From the NCBI RefSeq assembly GCF_000682735.1, contig NZ_AWFD01000038.1, forward strand, positions 1-64,000: a stretch of DNA of 64,000 bases. The letters are read 5' to 3'. Origin of the DNA: Hyphomonas sp. CY54-11-8 (GTDB lineage Bacteria > Pseudomonadota > Alphaproteobacteria > Caulobacterales > Hyphomonadaceae). Positions 1-7,638 of the stretch are shown here, piece by piece. Position numbers and translations under genes: made by a program. The notes below the pieces were generated by a model. The model was not told the origin of the DNA and searched no databases. It saw only the letters and a program-made list of their open reading frames with translations. Within the stretch, counting starts at the first letter, position 1. Each line of letters starts with the position of its first letter.

Positions 1-291
1 TTCCGCATAGGCGCCGGTCTTGTTGCCGCCGATCACTTCGTCGCCGGGTTTCCACTCCGCGACACCCTCACCAACCGCTTCGATCACGCCCGCGACTTCC
101 ATACCGAGCGTGAACGGCAGTTCCGGTTTGAACTGATACTTGCCCCGGCTCATCAGGAGGTCCGGGAAGTTTACCCCGGCGGCTTTTACGCGAACCAGAA
201 CCTCGCCTTCTCCCGGCTGCGGCACGGGAATATCCCGCACCTCCAGCCCGGAAAAGTCATCCGTGATCTGGTGACAGACTAGCGCTTTCAA
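1..291 (-). CDS. NADPH:quinone oxidoreductase (zinc-type ADH superfamily), N-terminal part
   Basis: Only the first 97 codons are inside the window; the gene runs off the left edge. The translation opens MKALVCHQI and contains a GroES-like catalytic-domain pattern: GEGEVLVRVKAAGVNFPDLL followed by the F-LGMEVAG-V run typical of quinone oxidoreductase/crotonyl-CoA reductase relatives (MDR superfamily). Family members reduce quinones or enoyl groups with NADPH. The start is taken as TTG at 289-291 because it gives the family N-terminus and has AGGAG six bases upstream; that Shine-Dalgarno overlaps the TAG stop of the esterase gene, implying translational coupling. It is the third gene of an apparent tetR-esterase-oxidoreductase operon. 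The cofactor domain is not visible, so the exact substrate is unknown. Confidence 0.8.
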   Translation of the reverse strand, partial: MKALVCHQITDDFSGLEVRDIPVPQPGEGEVLVRVKAAGVNFPDLLMSRGKYQFKPELPFTLGMEVAGVIEAVGEGVAEWKPGDEVIGGNKTGAYAE

Positions 292-300
292 GCGGCGCTC

Positions 301-1335
301 CTAGAGCTTTGAGTAGACGGTGCGGACCATGTCCGCGATTTCCAGACAGGCCTTGCGCGAGCCCGGCGAGATCAGCGTGAAGGCGGTGAAGGCGTGCGCG
401 AGATTGTCGTAGCATTTGTGGATCACCGGCACGCCGGCATCCTTCAGGCGGCGGGCATAGTCATCGCCCTCGTCGCACAGCGGATCGTGCCCGGCCGTGA
501 TAACGACTGCCGGCGGCAGGCCATCGAGATGCCCTGTCTGGCCCGGCGACAGCATCTTGTCGGACTTGTCGAAGCCTTCCGGCAGGTATTGCTCCATGAA
601 CCAGTCCATCGTGTCTGTGGACAGGGAGAAGGTCTCGCTGAATTCCTTGCGGGACGGAAACTCCTCGACCAGATCGATGGCCGGATAGATCAACAGCTGC
701 ATCGCCGGCAGGGGTTTGTCCTCGCGCTGCATCTCCTGTGCGATGATCGCCGAGAAATTACCACCCATGGAATCGCCGCCCACGGCCGCAACACCTTCCG
801 GCGCACCGAATTTCGCAGCATTGCGCATGCCCCATTCATAGGCTGCGCAGCAATCATCGATGCCGGCCGGGAATTTGTGCTGGGGCGCGAGGCGGTAGTC
901 CACTGACAGGACGGGACATTTCACGCGGCTGGCAAGAATGGAGCACCAGGCATGGCAGGTTTCCAGATCCCCGATCACGCCGCCGCCCATATGGTAGTAG
1001 ACCATCAGCGGCGCTTTCGGATCCTGGCCGTCTGGACGGTAAATGCGGGCCGGAATCTGGTTCTGGTTCGGGCCCGGAATGGTCAGGTCTTCCGTCCGCA
1101 CACCAGGTTCGATGGGCGCGGCGACGGAGGCGAGCGTTTCCTTGGTGACCGCCTGGACGGTTTCCGCTGGCAGGCTGGAAAGCGGCGGCGCATTACGGCC
1201 GTTCCACGCCATCAGCTGCAGCTGCGGCTCAAGCGTACGGCCGCGGATGGTCAGCGGTTTGCCGCCCGCCATTTTCACGAGCAGGCCGCCCGGCAGTTTC
1301 ATGACGAGCTTGGTGATGGTCTGCTGAAGGCTCAT
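301..1335 (-). CDS. alpha/beta hydrolase, hormone-sensitive-lipase (HSL) family esterase
   Basis: A 344-residue cytoplasmic hydrolase. The oxyanion-hole motif of the HSL/GDXG family appears as HMGGG (canonical HGGG) near residue 115, and the nucleophile elbow as GDSMGG near residue 190. The acid/His region is present as a DPLCDEG segment and an AHAFTAF segment near the C-terminus, giving a full Ser-Asp-His triad. Such enzymes hydrolyse short acyl esters or carboxylic-ester drugs. It lies between a TetR regulator upstream and a quinone oxidoreductase downstream on the same strand, a usual arrangement for a TetR-controlled ester or aromatic degradation operon; the natural substrate cannot be told from sequence. 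Confidence 0.88.
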   Translation of the reverse strand: MSLQQTITKLVMKLPGGLLVKMAGGKPLTIRGRTLEPQLQLMAWNGRNAPPLSSLPAETVQAVTKETLASVAAPIEPGVRTEDLTIPGPNQNQIPARIYRPDGQDPKAPLMVYYHMGGGVIGDLETCHAWCSILASRVKCPVLSVDYRLAPQHKFPAGIDDCCAAYEWGMRNAAKFGAPEGVAAVGGDSMGGNFSAIIAQEMQREDKPLPAMQLLIYPAIDLVEEFPSRKEFSETFSLSTDTMDWFMEQYLPEGFDKSDKMLSPGQTGHLDGLPPAVVITAGHDPLCDEGDDYARRLKDAGVPVIHKCYDNLAHAFTAFTLISPGSRKACLEIADMVRTVYSKL

Positions 1336-1407
1336 GGCCGCTCCCCTGTTGTATTGTCAGGCAAAGCTTAGACCTGCCCTGCCTCGCTCGCCAAGGGGGC
1401 AACAGGC

Positions 1408-2031
1408 TTACTTCGCGGCAAGTTCCTTCACGCCGGCCATCAGCATGCGCGAGGCAAACTCTGTCGCGCCTTCCACATCAACCGGCCGGCGCAGCAGCAT
1501 GATTTCACCCATTTCCCGGGCGGTACCGATGGCGGCAGCAGTCAGATAGTCGATATCGATCGTTGAGGAGGTATCCGCGGACAGGATGCGCTCAAGGTCC
1601 GACCGGATTTCGGCGGCAACGGCGGACATTTCCGGCGTATCCACCCGGACACCGATCAGCGCCATGTGCGGCGCCCCTTCGGACAGGGCCTGCCGGTTCT
1701 CTTCGGCAATGAAGCTGAAATAGGCGTAGTAGGCGTCGTGCATGTAGTCATGCGCTGTGCGGGCGCTGGCGCGGACGTCTTTCAGAAGTTCCCGGAAGTG
1801 GCGCGTGGAATCCTCGGCGATTGCCTCGAACACTTCTTCCTTGGACTTGAAGTAGTTGTAGAACGTCCCTGCGGCGAGGTCGGTTTCCCGGATGATGTCA
1901 CGCACCGTCGTTGCTTCGAACCCGATGCGAGCGAATACGCGCCGGCCAGCATCCAGAATCGCCCGGCGGTTCGCAGCTTTTGAGCGCGCTCGTTTGCCGG
2001 ATTTGCCTGCCGTTTTCACGTCAATCGTCAT
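1408..2031 (-). CDS. TetR/AcrR family transcriptional regulator
   Basis: A 207-residue regulator. After a basic N-terminus (KSGKRARSKAANRRAILDAG) comes a TetR helix-turn-helix, TVRDIIRETDLAAGTFYNYF, at about residues 40-65, followed by an all-helical ligand domain without recognisable specificity. The gene is followed on the same strand by the HSL esterase and quinone oxidoreductase, so it probably represses that operon and itself; this is inferred from position. The preceding gene, an unrecognised 344-residue protein, is also on the same strand but 134 bases away. I could not identify a clean operator; GTGT and ACAC arms near 2080-2095 are a weak candidate. Confidence 0.9.
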   Translation of the reverse strand: MTIDVKTAGKSGKRARSKAANRRAILDAGRRVFARIGFEATTVRDIIRETDLAAGTFYNYFKSKEEVFEAIAEDSTRHFRELLKDVRASARTAHDYMHDAYYAYFSFIAEENRQALSEGAPHMALIGVRVDTPEMSAVAAEIRSDLERILSADTSSTIDIDYLTAAAIGTAREMGEIMLLRRPVDVEGATEFASRMLMAGVKELAAK

Positions 2032-2165
2032 GAATACCTGTCCTCACCTGACGACATCGTCGCCGAAGGCGTCATCATGTGTCAACTTTATAACACTGCA
2101 AGGCTGCAATGCATTTCGTCTCAAAAGAATCAGGGGTTTGCCGGATTGCCAGCGGTTTATGCGGG

Positions 2166-3200
2166 TTACTGTGCAGCGAGGCTGATCCGCCACGTCAGGC
2201 CATCTCCTGACGGTTCGCAGGCCACATCCATGAAGGCCCGCTGAGAATGCACGGCGCCGCGCCAGATTTCGGTCCAGCAGGACAGGAGATTGTCGCGTTC
2301 GGCGCCGTCCAGACCGCGCACGATCCGGAGCCCGGACTGCCGAACAATGGCCCCGTCTCCGGCAATTTCGACATGGGCTTCATCGCCCATGCCGGCGAAC
2401 ATGGCGGCCAGGAATTTGGCCGCCTCTGCAGGGCCGCCATCGACGCCGCCGACAGCATCGGCCATGCGCCGGAAATGCTGCAGGCCCGTCAGGCGCGCGG
2501 CAAGATGGCAGAGCTCAAGTGCCCGGTCCTGCCCCAGTACATTGACCAGTTCGCGCACACCGTTGCGGATATACTCGACCGCATAGTTCCGGTTGGCCTT
2601 GGCAAGGCGCTCCGCACTCCACTCCCCGGGGGGTGGTTCCGGCTGCTTCGCCGGATCGAAAGGCGGCGGGCGCTCGTCCGGCGCGAACCGGAGGCGCTCC
2701 TCGTCCGACAGGTCGTGGTCATATTCCCGGAAATATCCGCAGAGGCCAAACTGGCCGGTCATGTCTTCCGATACGCAGACAAAGCCGAGGCGCGGATTGC
2801 CGAGCGAGACACCGTTCTGTCCATACCAGCCGCGCAGGAAGCCCCGGCTGGCCTCCACCGGCACGCCGCAGATCACGGCGCCATCATACATCCAGCGCGG
2901 ATAACGGAAGCGGACCCAGGCCTTGGTATCGCTCTCTTCCATGTATTCGACCGCCACGCCGCCGACCCCATTGGAAAGCACGTGATACTTCGCGCAGGCC
3001 ACCGCGTCCGGCAGGCCATCAAGACCCAGCTTGCGGAAGGATGACAGGAACTTGTCTTCATGCTGGCGGCGGAACAGGCGGAACATCCAGTCGCCGACGA
3101 CTTCTGGCCCTTCCCGCGTTGCGACCATCAATTCCAGCCCGAGCAGGCACTGGTGATGCAGCTCTGCCTGTGCCTCGATCGCAGCAATGTTCAGTGTCAT
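2166..3200 (-). CDS. hypothetical protein (344 aa), unrecognised family
   Basis: An intact 344-residue soluble protein with no signal peptide or membrane segment. It is acidic and rich in Trp, Tyr and Arg (for example RFRYPRWMYDG and FLRGWYGQNG), has a Pro-rich linker (PPPFDPAKQPEPPPG) around residues 180-195, and a C-terminal half that looks like a separate alpha/beta domain. The first half faintly resembles L-2-amino-thiazoline-4-carboxylate hydrolase-like sequences, but I see no motif that settles it. It starts four bases after the stop of a DUF6498-type membrane protein on the same strand, so the two are likely co-transcribed. Function not assigned. Confidence 0.75.
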   Translation of the reverse strand: MTLNIAAIEAQAELHHQCLLGLELMVATREGPEVVGDWMFRLFRRQHEDKFLSSFRKLGLDGLPDAVACAKYHVLSNGVGGVAVEYMEESDTKAWVRFRYPRWMYDGAVICGVPVEASRGFLRGWYGQNGVSLGNPRLGFVCVSEDMTGQFGLCGYFREYDHDLSDEERLRFAPDERPPPFDPAKQPEPPPGEWSAERLAKANRNYAVEYIRNGVRELVNVLGQDRALELCHLAARLTGLQHFRRMADAVGGVDGGPAEAAKFLAAMFAGMGDEAHVEIAGDGAIVRQSGLRIVRGLDGAERDNLLSCWTEIWRGAVHSQRAFMDVACEPSGDGLTWRISLAAQ

Positions 3201-3204
3201 GGCC

Positions 3205-3903
3205 CTATCCTGCTTCTGCTACCGCATTCATGAGCTTGCTGCCGCCACCCTCAATCTTCCGTCGACGAAGCATGTTCAGGATCATGCCGAACGCGACGCG
3301 CAGGATGATCAGGATCAGTACGCCGAGCAGCGGCTGGCCGACTGCCAGCATCAGGCCTGCCCCCAGAATGATCGCAACGTGCAGGGTGACGATCCGGCCA
3401 TAGGGCGCGAACATTTCGACGGGCAGCTGCGTATTCCGGTAGTCTCCGCGGCCGATGAAATCGACCAGATAGAAAATCGCGTTCACGAGGATGATCGCGC
3501 CAATGAACCACAACATATAGGGACCGGTGCCGAGGGCCCAGTCGACCAGCGTCCGCATCCCATCGATTCCGGGGGCTGCATCGCCAACCTTCCCACCCGC
3601 AAAAGCGCTCAGGAAAATGCCATGGCCGAAGCAGAACATGCCATAGTGCACTGTGAAGAACGGAACCATAAACAACGCAATGGGGATGTTCAGGGCGTTG
3701 GCGGCAATCGTTCCCAGCATGCGGAAAATAGTGAAGGCGCCGATGACCAAATTCTCCAGCCAGTAGAGCGCCACCAGCGGCACAGCTTTCCAGCCGAAGA
3801 AAATCACTGCGATGATGGGCAGCAAGTCGACCAACAGGGTCAGCCAGGCCAGCGGGTCCCGATAGGTCCGGGCAAACAGGTCAGGGTCGAAAAAGCGGTT
3901 CAT
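3205..3903 (-). CDS. integral membrane protein, DUF6498-like
   Basis: A 232-residue polytopic membrane protein with about five or six hydrophobic segments. The pattern early in the protein (WLTLLVDLLPIIAVIFFGW then LVALYWLENLVIGAFTIFR) matches my memory of DUF6498 proteins, whose hallmark is the YW-EN motif in the second helix. Function of the family is unknown. The gene ends four bases before the start of the next gene on the same strand (2166-3200), which suggests translational coupling with that hypothetical protein. Family name assigned from memory, not from a search. Confidence 0.75.
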   Translation of the reverse strand: MNRFFDPDLFARTYRDPLAWLTLLVDLLPIIAVIFFGWKAVPLVALYWLENLVIGAFTIFRMLGTIAANALNIPIALFMVPFFTVHYGMFCFGHGIFLSAFAGGKVGDAAPGIDGMRTLVDWALGTGPYMLWFIGAIILVNAIFYLVDFIGRGDYRNTQLPVEMFAPYGRIVTLHVAIILGAGLMLAVGQPLLGVLILIILRVAFGMILNMLRRRKIEGGGSKLMNAVAEAG

Positions 3904-3994
3904 TCCGGCACCTGCGCACAGGCTGCAATGACTAGGCCAGCGGCCCAGGTCGAAAAGCGCCTCACCATGTCTTGTCCCTCCACCCTTTTGTGTA

Positions 3995-4666
3995 TCAGCT
4001 GCCCGCTGGATCGTAGGCCGGAAACTCGAACGGGTTGCGGGGCGCCAGCCCTTTGGACCCTTTCGGATTATTGTAGTTGCCCGTCAGGATCTCGAAATGG
4101 AGGTGGATGGCTGTCGCATTGCCAGACCTGCCCATCATGCCAAGCTCCTGCCCGAAACCCACTTCCGCGCCGGTGCGGATCCCCTGAGCAAAGTGCGCAA
4201 GGTGAGCGTAGCGCGTGTATACGCCGCCGCCATGATCAATCAGGACCATATTGCCATAGCCGGTCGAAACGCGTGCTTCGAGAATGCGCCCCGGCGCGGC
4301 GGCATAGATCGGCCCGGCCGGAATGGATTGCAGGTCGATCCCGTCATGGCGCCGGGCGGAGCGAATGCCGAAGCCTGACGAGAGGCACACATCGTTGGCT
4401 GGCGCCGTCGCCAGAACGACCGAGCCGACGACGATGATCGGCTTGTAATCGACCACCCAGAAATCGCGATCCATGGGCGGTGCATTGGTAACGTAGATGC
4501 CCCCACAGGAGCGGAGATAGGCGTTCGGCTGGAAGCTGCCTTGTGCTGCAGTAACCTGCGGCGGGCCCGGTGGCGGCGTGTAGGTCCGCACCTGTGTCGG
4601 GGCCGGCGAAGAGGCGCAACCAGCGAGGAAAACAAGCGTGAGTGCAGCCCCCAGCAGCTGCCTCAT
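3995..4666 (-). CDS. M23-family metallopeptidase lipoprotein (LytM/NlpD-like)
   Basis: A 223-residue envelope protein. It opens with a lipoprotein signal ending in LVFLAGC (lipobox), so it is probably anchored to a membrane and acts on peptidoglycan in the periplasm. The C-terminal half is a peptidase M23 domain: the metal-binding HDGID segment, the core GYGNMVLIDHGGG then YAHL, and the HLHFE motif, so the zinc ligands (His, Asp, His) look intact and it is likely an active endopeptidase. The start at 4666 is chosen because it yields the signal peptide and overlaps the monooxygenase stop in an ATGA quartet (4663-4666). Pairing with a flavin monooxygenase has no obvious metabolic logic. Confidence 0.88.
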   Translation of the reverse strand: MRQLLGAALTLVFLAGCASSPAPTQVRTYTPPPGPPQVTAAQGSFQPNAYLRSCGGIYVTNAPPMDRDFWVVDYKPIIVVGSVVLATAPANDVCLSSGFGIRSARRHDGIDLQSIPAGPIYAAAPGRILEARVSTGYGNMVLIDHGGGVYTRYAHLAHFAQGIRTGAEVGFGQELGMMGRSGNATAIHLHFEILTGNYNNPKGSKGLAPRNPFEFPAYDPAGS

Positions 4667-5994
4667 GCGGGAACTTTCGCGCGTTTCATGCCTTTTTCGA
4701 TCTCCTTCAAGAGGTCCCGGCAATAGAGGTTGAAGTCTACCTGCATGCGGTGGCGCGGGCTGTCATAGAAGTGCCCGAGGTGCTCCTTCTCGTCCGCGAC
4801 CGTAATGCGTTCCATTTCGGCAGCGTCGGGGAAAGCGTACTCGCCATCAAGGGCCGCAGCCACCAGCTTTGACTGCTGCTCTGCAAAGTTCACCAGCGTC
4901 GGCAGCGGCTGGGCGAGGCCGAGGAAGAAGATCGTCTCGCGGCCGGGCTTCACCATGCGCTTGTAGAGCGGGAAGACATTCTCCTTCGGGGTCAGGTCGT
5001 CCTGCTTGAGGAATGGGAAAGTGACATTGTAGCCCGTCGCCCAGACGATCGCATCGATCTTCTCGCGCGTGCCGTCGGTGAAGATCACGCCGTCGCCGTC
5101 CAGCTTCTCGATGCCGGGCTTCGGCGTAATGTCGCCGCAACCCACGCGGGTCAGGAACTCGCCGGAGACAGAGGGGTGGCCTTCCAGCGGCTCATGGTCC
5201 GGCTTTGGCAGGCCATAGTCTTCCATCATGCCGATGGTCTTCTTGATCTTCTTGCGCGCGAGCTTGCGTCCGAGGCTGGCCGGCATCCAGGCCGGCAGCA
5301 CCGCCTTGTCGGCCGGCTTGCCGTCCATGTATTTCGGCATCACCCAGACGCCCCGGCGCATGGAGATGAACAGCTTTTCCGCCAGCGGGCGCTGGGACAG
5401 TTCCGACGAGATATCCATCGCGGAGTTCCCTGCCCCGACGATCATCACGCGCTTGCCGCGGAAATCGTAAGGCTCGAACGGGTCGGTATAGTTGTGGGAA
5501 TGGACCTGGTAACCATCGAAATGCCCGGGATAGGTCGGCGTGCGCGGGTCCCAGTGGTGACCATTGGCGACCACGACGGCATCGTATTCGCGCGTCTCGC
5601 CGGTCGATAGTGTCACTTTCCAGCGCCCGCCCGGCAGGTCTTCGACATTCGTCACAGCCGTATTGAAGGTGATCGTCTCGCGCAGGCCGAAATGATCCAC
5701 ATAGTCGTGGAAGTACTGCAGCAGCTGGGCGTGATGCGGGAAATCCGGCCAGTCTTCCGGCACGGGATAATCCTCGAAGGCGAGGCGCCACTTCGACGTA
5801 TCGATGTGCAGCGACTGGTAGCAGGACGAGGCACCATTGGGGTTCTTGTAGTACCAGTTCCCGCCGATATTGTCCGACATCTCGAAACAATCATAGGGCA
5901 GGCCCCGGTCTTTCAACCGCTTCGCCATGGTGAAGCCCGAACATCCTGCGCCGATAATGCAGGTTTTCGGCTTGCCCGTTCCCTCAAATGCCAT
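4663..5994 (-). CDS. flavin-containing monooxygenase (class B)
   Basis: A 443-residue NADPH/FAD monooxygenase. The FAD Rossmann motif is GAGCSG at residues 16-21, the NADPH motif GAGNSAMD lies near residue 185, and between them is the FMO fingerprint FDGYQVHSHNY (F-x-G-x-x-x-H-x-x-x-Y). This combination marks flavin monooxygenases that oxygenate soft nucleophiles (S, N) or do Baeyer-Villiger reactions; the fingerprint favours the FMO side. The start ATG is preceded by GGAGG and, immediately upstream of that, by a perfect TGACCT-G-AGGTCA palindrome (6005-6017). It ends in a four-base overlap with the M23 peptidase gene. Divergent to two thioesterases. Confidence 0.9.
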   Translation of the reverse strand: MAFEGTGKPKTCIIGAGCSGFTMAKRLKDRGLPYDCFEMSDNIGGNWYYKNPNGASSCYQSLHIDTSKWRLAFEDYPVPEDWPDFPHHAQLLQYFHDYVDHFGLRETITFNTAVTNVEDLPGGRWKVTLSTGETREYDAVVVANGHHWDPRTPTYPGHFDGYQVHSHNYTDPFEPYDFRGKRVMIVGAGNSAMDISSELSQRPLAEKLFISMRRGVWVMPKYMDGKPADKAVLPAWMPASLGRKLARKKIKKTIGMMEDYGLPKPDHEPLEGHPSVSGEFLTRVGCGDITPKPGIEKLDGDGVIFTDGTREKIDAIVWATGYNVTFPFLKQDDLTPKENVFPLYKRMVKPGRETIFFLGLAQPLPTLVNFAEQQSKLVAAALDGEYAFPDAAEMERITVADEKEHLGHFYDSPRHRMQVDFNLYCRDLLKEIEKGMKRAKVPA

Positions 5995-6004
5995 TGTTTC
6001 CTCC

Positions 6005-6017
6005 TGACCTCAGGTCA
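6005..6017. promoter_or_regulatory. TGACCT/AGGTCA palindrome in divergent intergenic region
   Basis: A perfect 13-bp inverted repeat, TGACCT-c-AGGTCA, directly abuts the Shine-Dalgarno of the flavin monooxygenase gene. A third AGGTCA half-site is at 6062-6067, next to the start of the divergent thioesterase gene. The arrangement suggests an operator read by a dimeric regulator controlling both directions. The regulator is not identified. Confidence 0.45.
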
Positions 6018-6072
6018 TATGTATGTTCTCGCCCTTGCGGATGTTATCCGAGGCGAAATGCAGGTCAAATGA

Positions 6073-6564
6073 ATGAGGGCCCATATGGAAGATGACGCCA
6101 CGCCAACTGCCGAACCGTGGCAGGTTATGGGAGAAAACCTGGACATCATGACCGGTGGCATCCCGTGGGGACGCCGGATGAGCTTCCGCGTGACGAAGCT
6201 GGAAAAGGGCCGCGTCTGGGGCGTGCAGCCCTGGAAGGAGCGCCTTGTTGGCGACCCGGACACCGGCGTGATCCATGGCGGCGTGCTGACGTCTTTCCTC
6301 GACAACCTGTCCGGCATGGCCGCAAGTTCCTCGCTCGAAAAAGCCCGCTTCGTCTCCACTCTGGACCTGCGCATCGACTATATGCGCCCGGCAGAGCCGC
6401 ACCGGGAAATCCTTGGCGAGGCCGAGTGCTATCACATCACCCGCAATGTCTGCTTCACCCATGCCTGGGCCTATCATGAGAGCCGGGACAAGGTGATCGC
6501 CACCGCTGCAGGCGCCTTTGCCATCAACAAGCCCCGCTCGGTCGAGTCGCTGAGGGAGTTCTAA
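6073..6564 (+). CDS. PaaI-like hot-dog thioesterase (first of tandem pair)
   Basis: A 163-residue single hot-dog-fold protein. The central helix motif IHGGVLTSFLDNLSGMAA carries the HGG and Asp positions typical of PaaI/YdiI-type acyl-CoA thioesterases, followed by the STLDLRIDYMRPA strand that pairs with it. Expected reaction: hydrolysis of an acyl-CoA to the free acid and CoA in the cytoplasm. The stop overlaps the start of a second thioesterase gene (TAATG), so the two are translated together and could form a heteromer. Two in-frame ATGs exist at the 5' end (6073 and 6085); the first is used here but the second is equally plausible. Confidence 0.87.
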   Translation: MRAHMEDDATPTAEPWQVMGENLDIMTGGIPWGRRMSFRVTKLEKGRVWGVQPWKERLVGDPDTGVIHGGVLTSFLDNLSGMAASSSLEKARFVSTLDLRIDYMRPAEPHREILGEAECYHITRNVCFTHAWAYHESRDKVIATAAGAFAINKPRSVESLREF

Positions 6565-6995
6565 TGTCTGACGATCTTCTCCCCACCCGCGGCGAACAGG
6601 TTCAGGCCTTCCTCGGCCGCACGCCCTTCGCGCAGGAAATCGGCATGCGCTGCGAAGTCATGGGCGACGAGATGACCGCCATCATGCCGTTCCAGCAGAA
6701 ACTGATCGGCAATTTCACAATCCAGGCTCTGCATGGAGGCGCCATTGCCGCCTTCCTGGAACTGACCGCCATGGCGCAGGTCTACCTCGTGACTGAGCAT
6801 CTGGAGCGCCCGCCGCGGCCGATCAACATTACGATCGATTATCTCCGCCAGGGCCACGCCAAGGACACGTTTGCCCGCGCCACCATCACCAAGATGGGCC
6901 GGCGCATGTGCTCGGTGCGAGCCGAGGCCTGGCAGGACGAGCGGTCCAAACCGGTCACCAGCCTGCTGGCGCACTTCAAGGTAAGCGGCGACTGA
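6564..6995 (+). CDS. PaaI-like hot-dog thioesterase (second of tandem pair)
   Basis: A 143-residue hot-dog protein paralogous in fold to its upstream neighbour but clearly diverged. The core helix reads LHGGAIAAFLELTAMAQ, where the acidic residue after the HGG is Glu and not Asp, and the following strand is PRPINITIDYLRQG. Glu at that site is common in PaaI-family enzymes, so it may be active, and the two subunits may have different substrates. ATG overlaps the previous stop codon by one base (TAATG at 6562-6566), a strong sign of coupled translation. A 41-bp element (7025-7065) lies 29 bases past its stop. Confidence 0.87.
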   Translation: MSDDLLPTRGEQVQAFLGRTPFAQEIGMRCEVMGDEMTAIMPFQQKLIGNFTIQALHGGAIAAFLELTAMAQVYLVTEHLERPPRPINITIDYLRQGHAKDTFARATITKMGRRMCSVRAEAWQDERSKPVTSLLAHFKVSGD

Positions 6996-7024
6996 GGTGA
7001 GTTGGATAAGGCCGCCTTCAGGCA

Positions 7025-7065
7025 ATGAACAATCCAATGAATACACCATGTACTCACCATGAAGA
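7025..7065 (+). repeat. 41-bp intergenic element, copy A
   Basis: This stretch matches 43492-43532 at 35 of 41 positions: identical first 15 bases (ATGAACAATCCAATG), one change, nine identical bases, a five-change core of six, then ACCATGAAGA. Both copies are on the + strand just downstream of a stop codon. Here the element sits in the loop of an 11-bp inverted repeat (7010-7020 against 7060-7070, one mismatch). Each copy can be read as a 31-36 codon frame starting MNNPM, but without a good Shine-Dalgarno and with third positions no freer than others, so an RNA or DNA element is more likely than a gene. Confidence 0.6.
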
Positions 7066-7194
7066 CGGCCCGGATTTGCGCCGCTCAAAGCCGGGCATGA
7101 GTCCTCTATTGCCTATCCTGTGGCGGGCCCCCTAATCTCCGGCATCGGGACAAGGGGAAATCGTGACTCACCCATTTGCACTTCAAGGCATGCG

Positions 7195-7635
7195 ATGAAG
7201 CGCGCGCTGGCTGCCTGCCTCCTTCTGGGAGGCTGCGTGACGGCGCCGGCGGCGACAAGCGACCACCCTTTGGGCTGGATCAGCGGCTGCTGGGAGAATG
7301 CCGACGGAGACTATCGCGAAGTCTGGTCGGCGCCGGATCATGGCTACCTGTTCGGCTATGCGATGTCCCTGAAAGGCGAAGCCGTCACCTTCTTCGAACA
7401 GTCCCGCATCCACCCCGGCAAGGCCTTCACATTCAACGCCTATCCGGGCGGCGAGGGCCCCTTCCGCTTCACCGAAATCGAGCGGGGCGAAAAATTCATC
7501 GTCTTTGCAGACGCCAGTCACGATTATCCCCAGCGCATCCGCTATGCTCGCGACGGGGACCGGATGACGGCGGAAATTTCGCTGATCGACGGCTCGGAAG
7601 GACAGGGCTTCGCCTTCCGCGCCTGCAGAGACTAG
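7195..7635 (+). CDS. DUF6265-like small lipoprotein
   Basis: A 146-residue secreted protein. The start at 7195 gives a lipoprotein signal, MKRALAACLLLGGC, with a clear lipobox; an upstream in-frame start would destroy it. The mature part, beginning LGWISGCWEN and continuing through REVWSAP, FNAYPGGEGPFRF and ASHDYPQRI, follows the pattern of DUF6265 proteins, small beta-rich (lipocalin-like) domains of unknown function widespread in proteobacteria. It is a single-gene unit facing convergently the DUF3298-type gene at 7639, with only three bases between their stops. Family call from memory. Confidence 0.8.
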   Translation: MKRALAACLLLGGCVTAPAATSDHPLGWISGCWENADGDYREVWSAPDHGYLFGYAMSLKGEAVTFFEQSRIHPGKAFTFNAYPGGEGPFRFTEIERGEKFIVFADASHDYPQRIRYARDGDRMTAEISLIDGSEGQGFAFRACRD

Positions 7636-7638
7636 AGG

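Noticed and set aside
6561-7088. Minus-strand 175-codon frame across the second thioesterase
   Set aside because: Antisense of a clear PaaI-type gene; no recognisable protein pattern.
7025-7135. Short peptide frame starting MNNPM in copy A of the 41-bp element (and a similar one at 43492-43587)
   Set aside because: No Shine-Dalgarno; similarity stops after about 14 codons; copy B runs through a terminator; changes are not biased to third positions.
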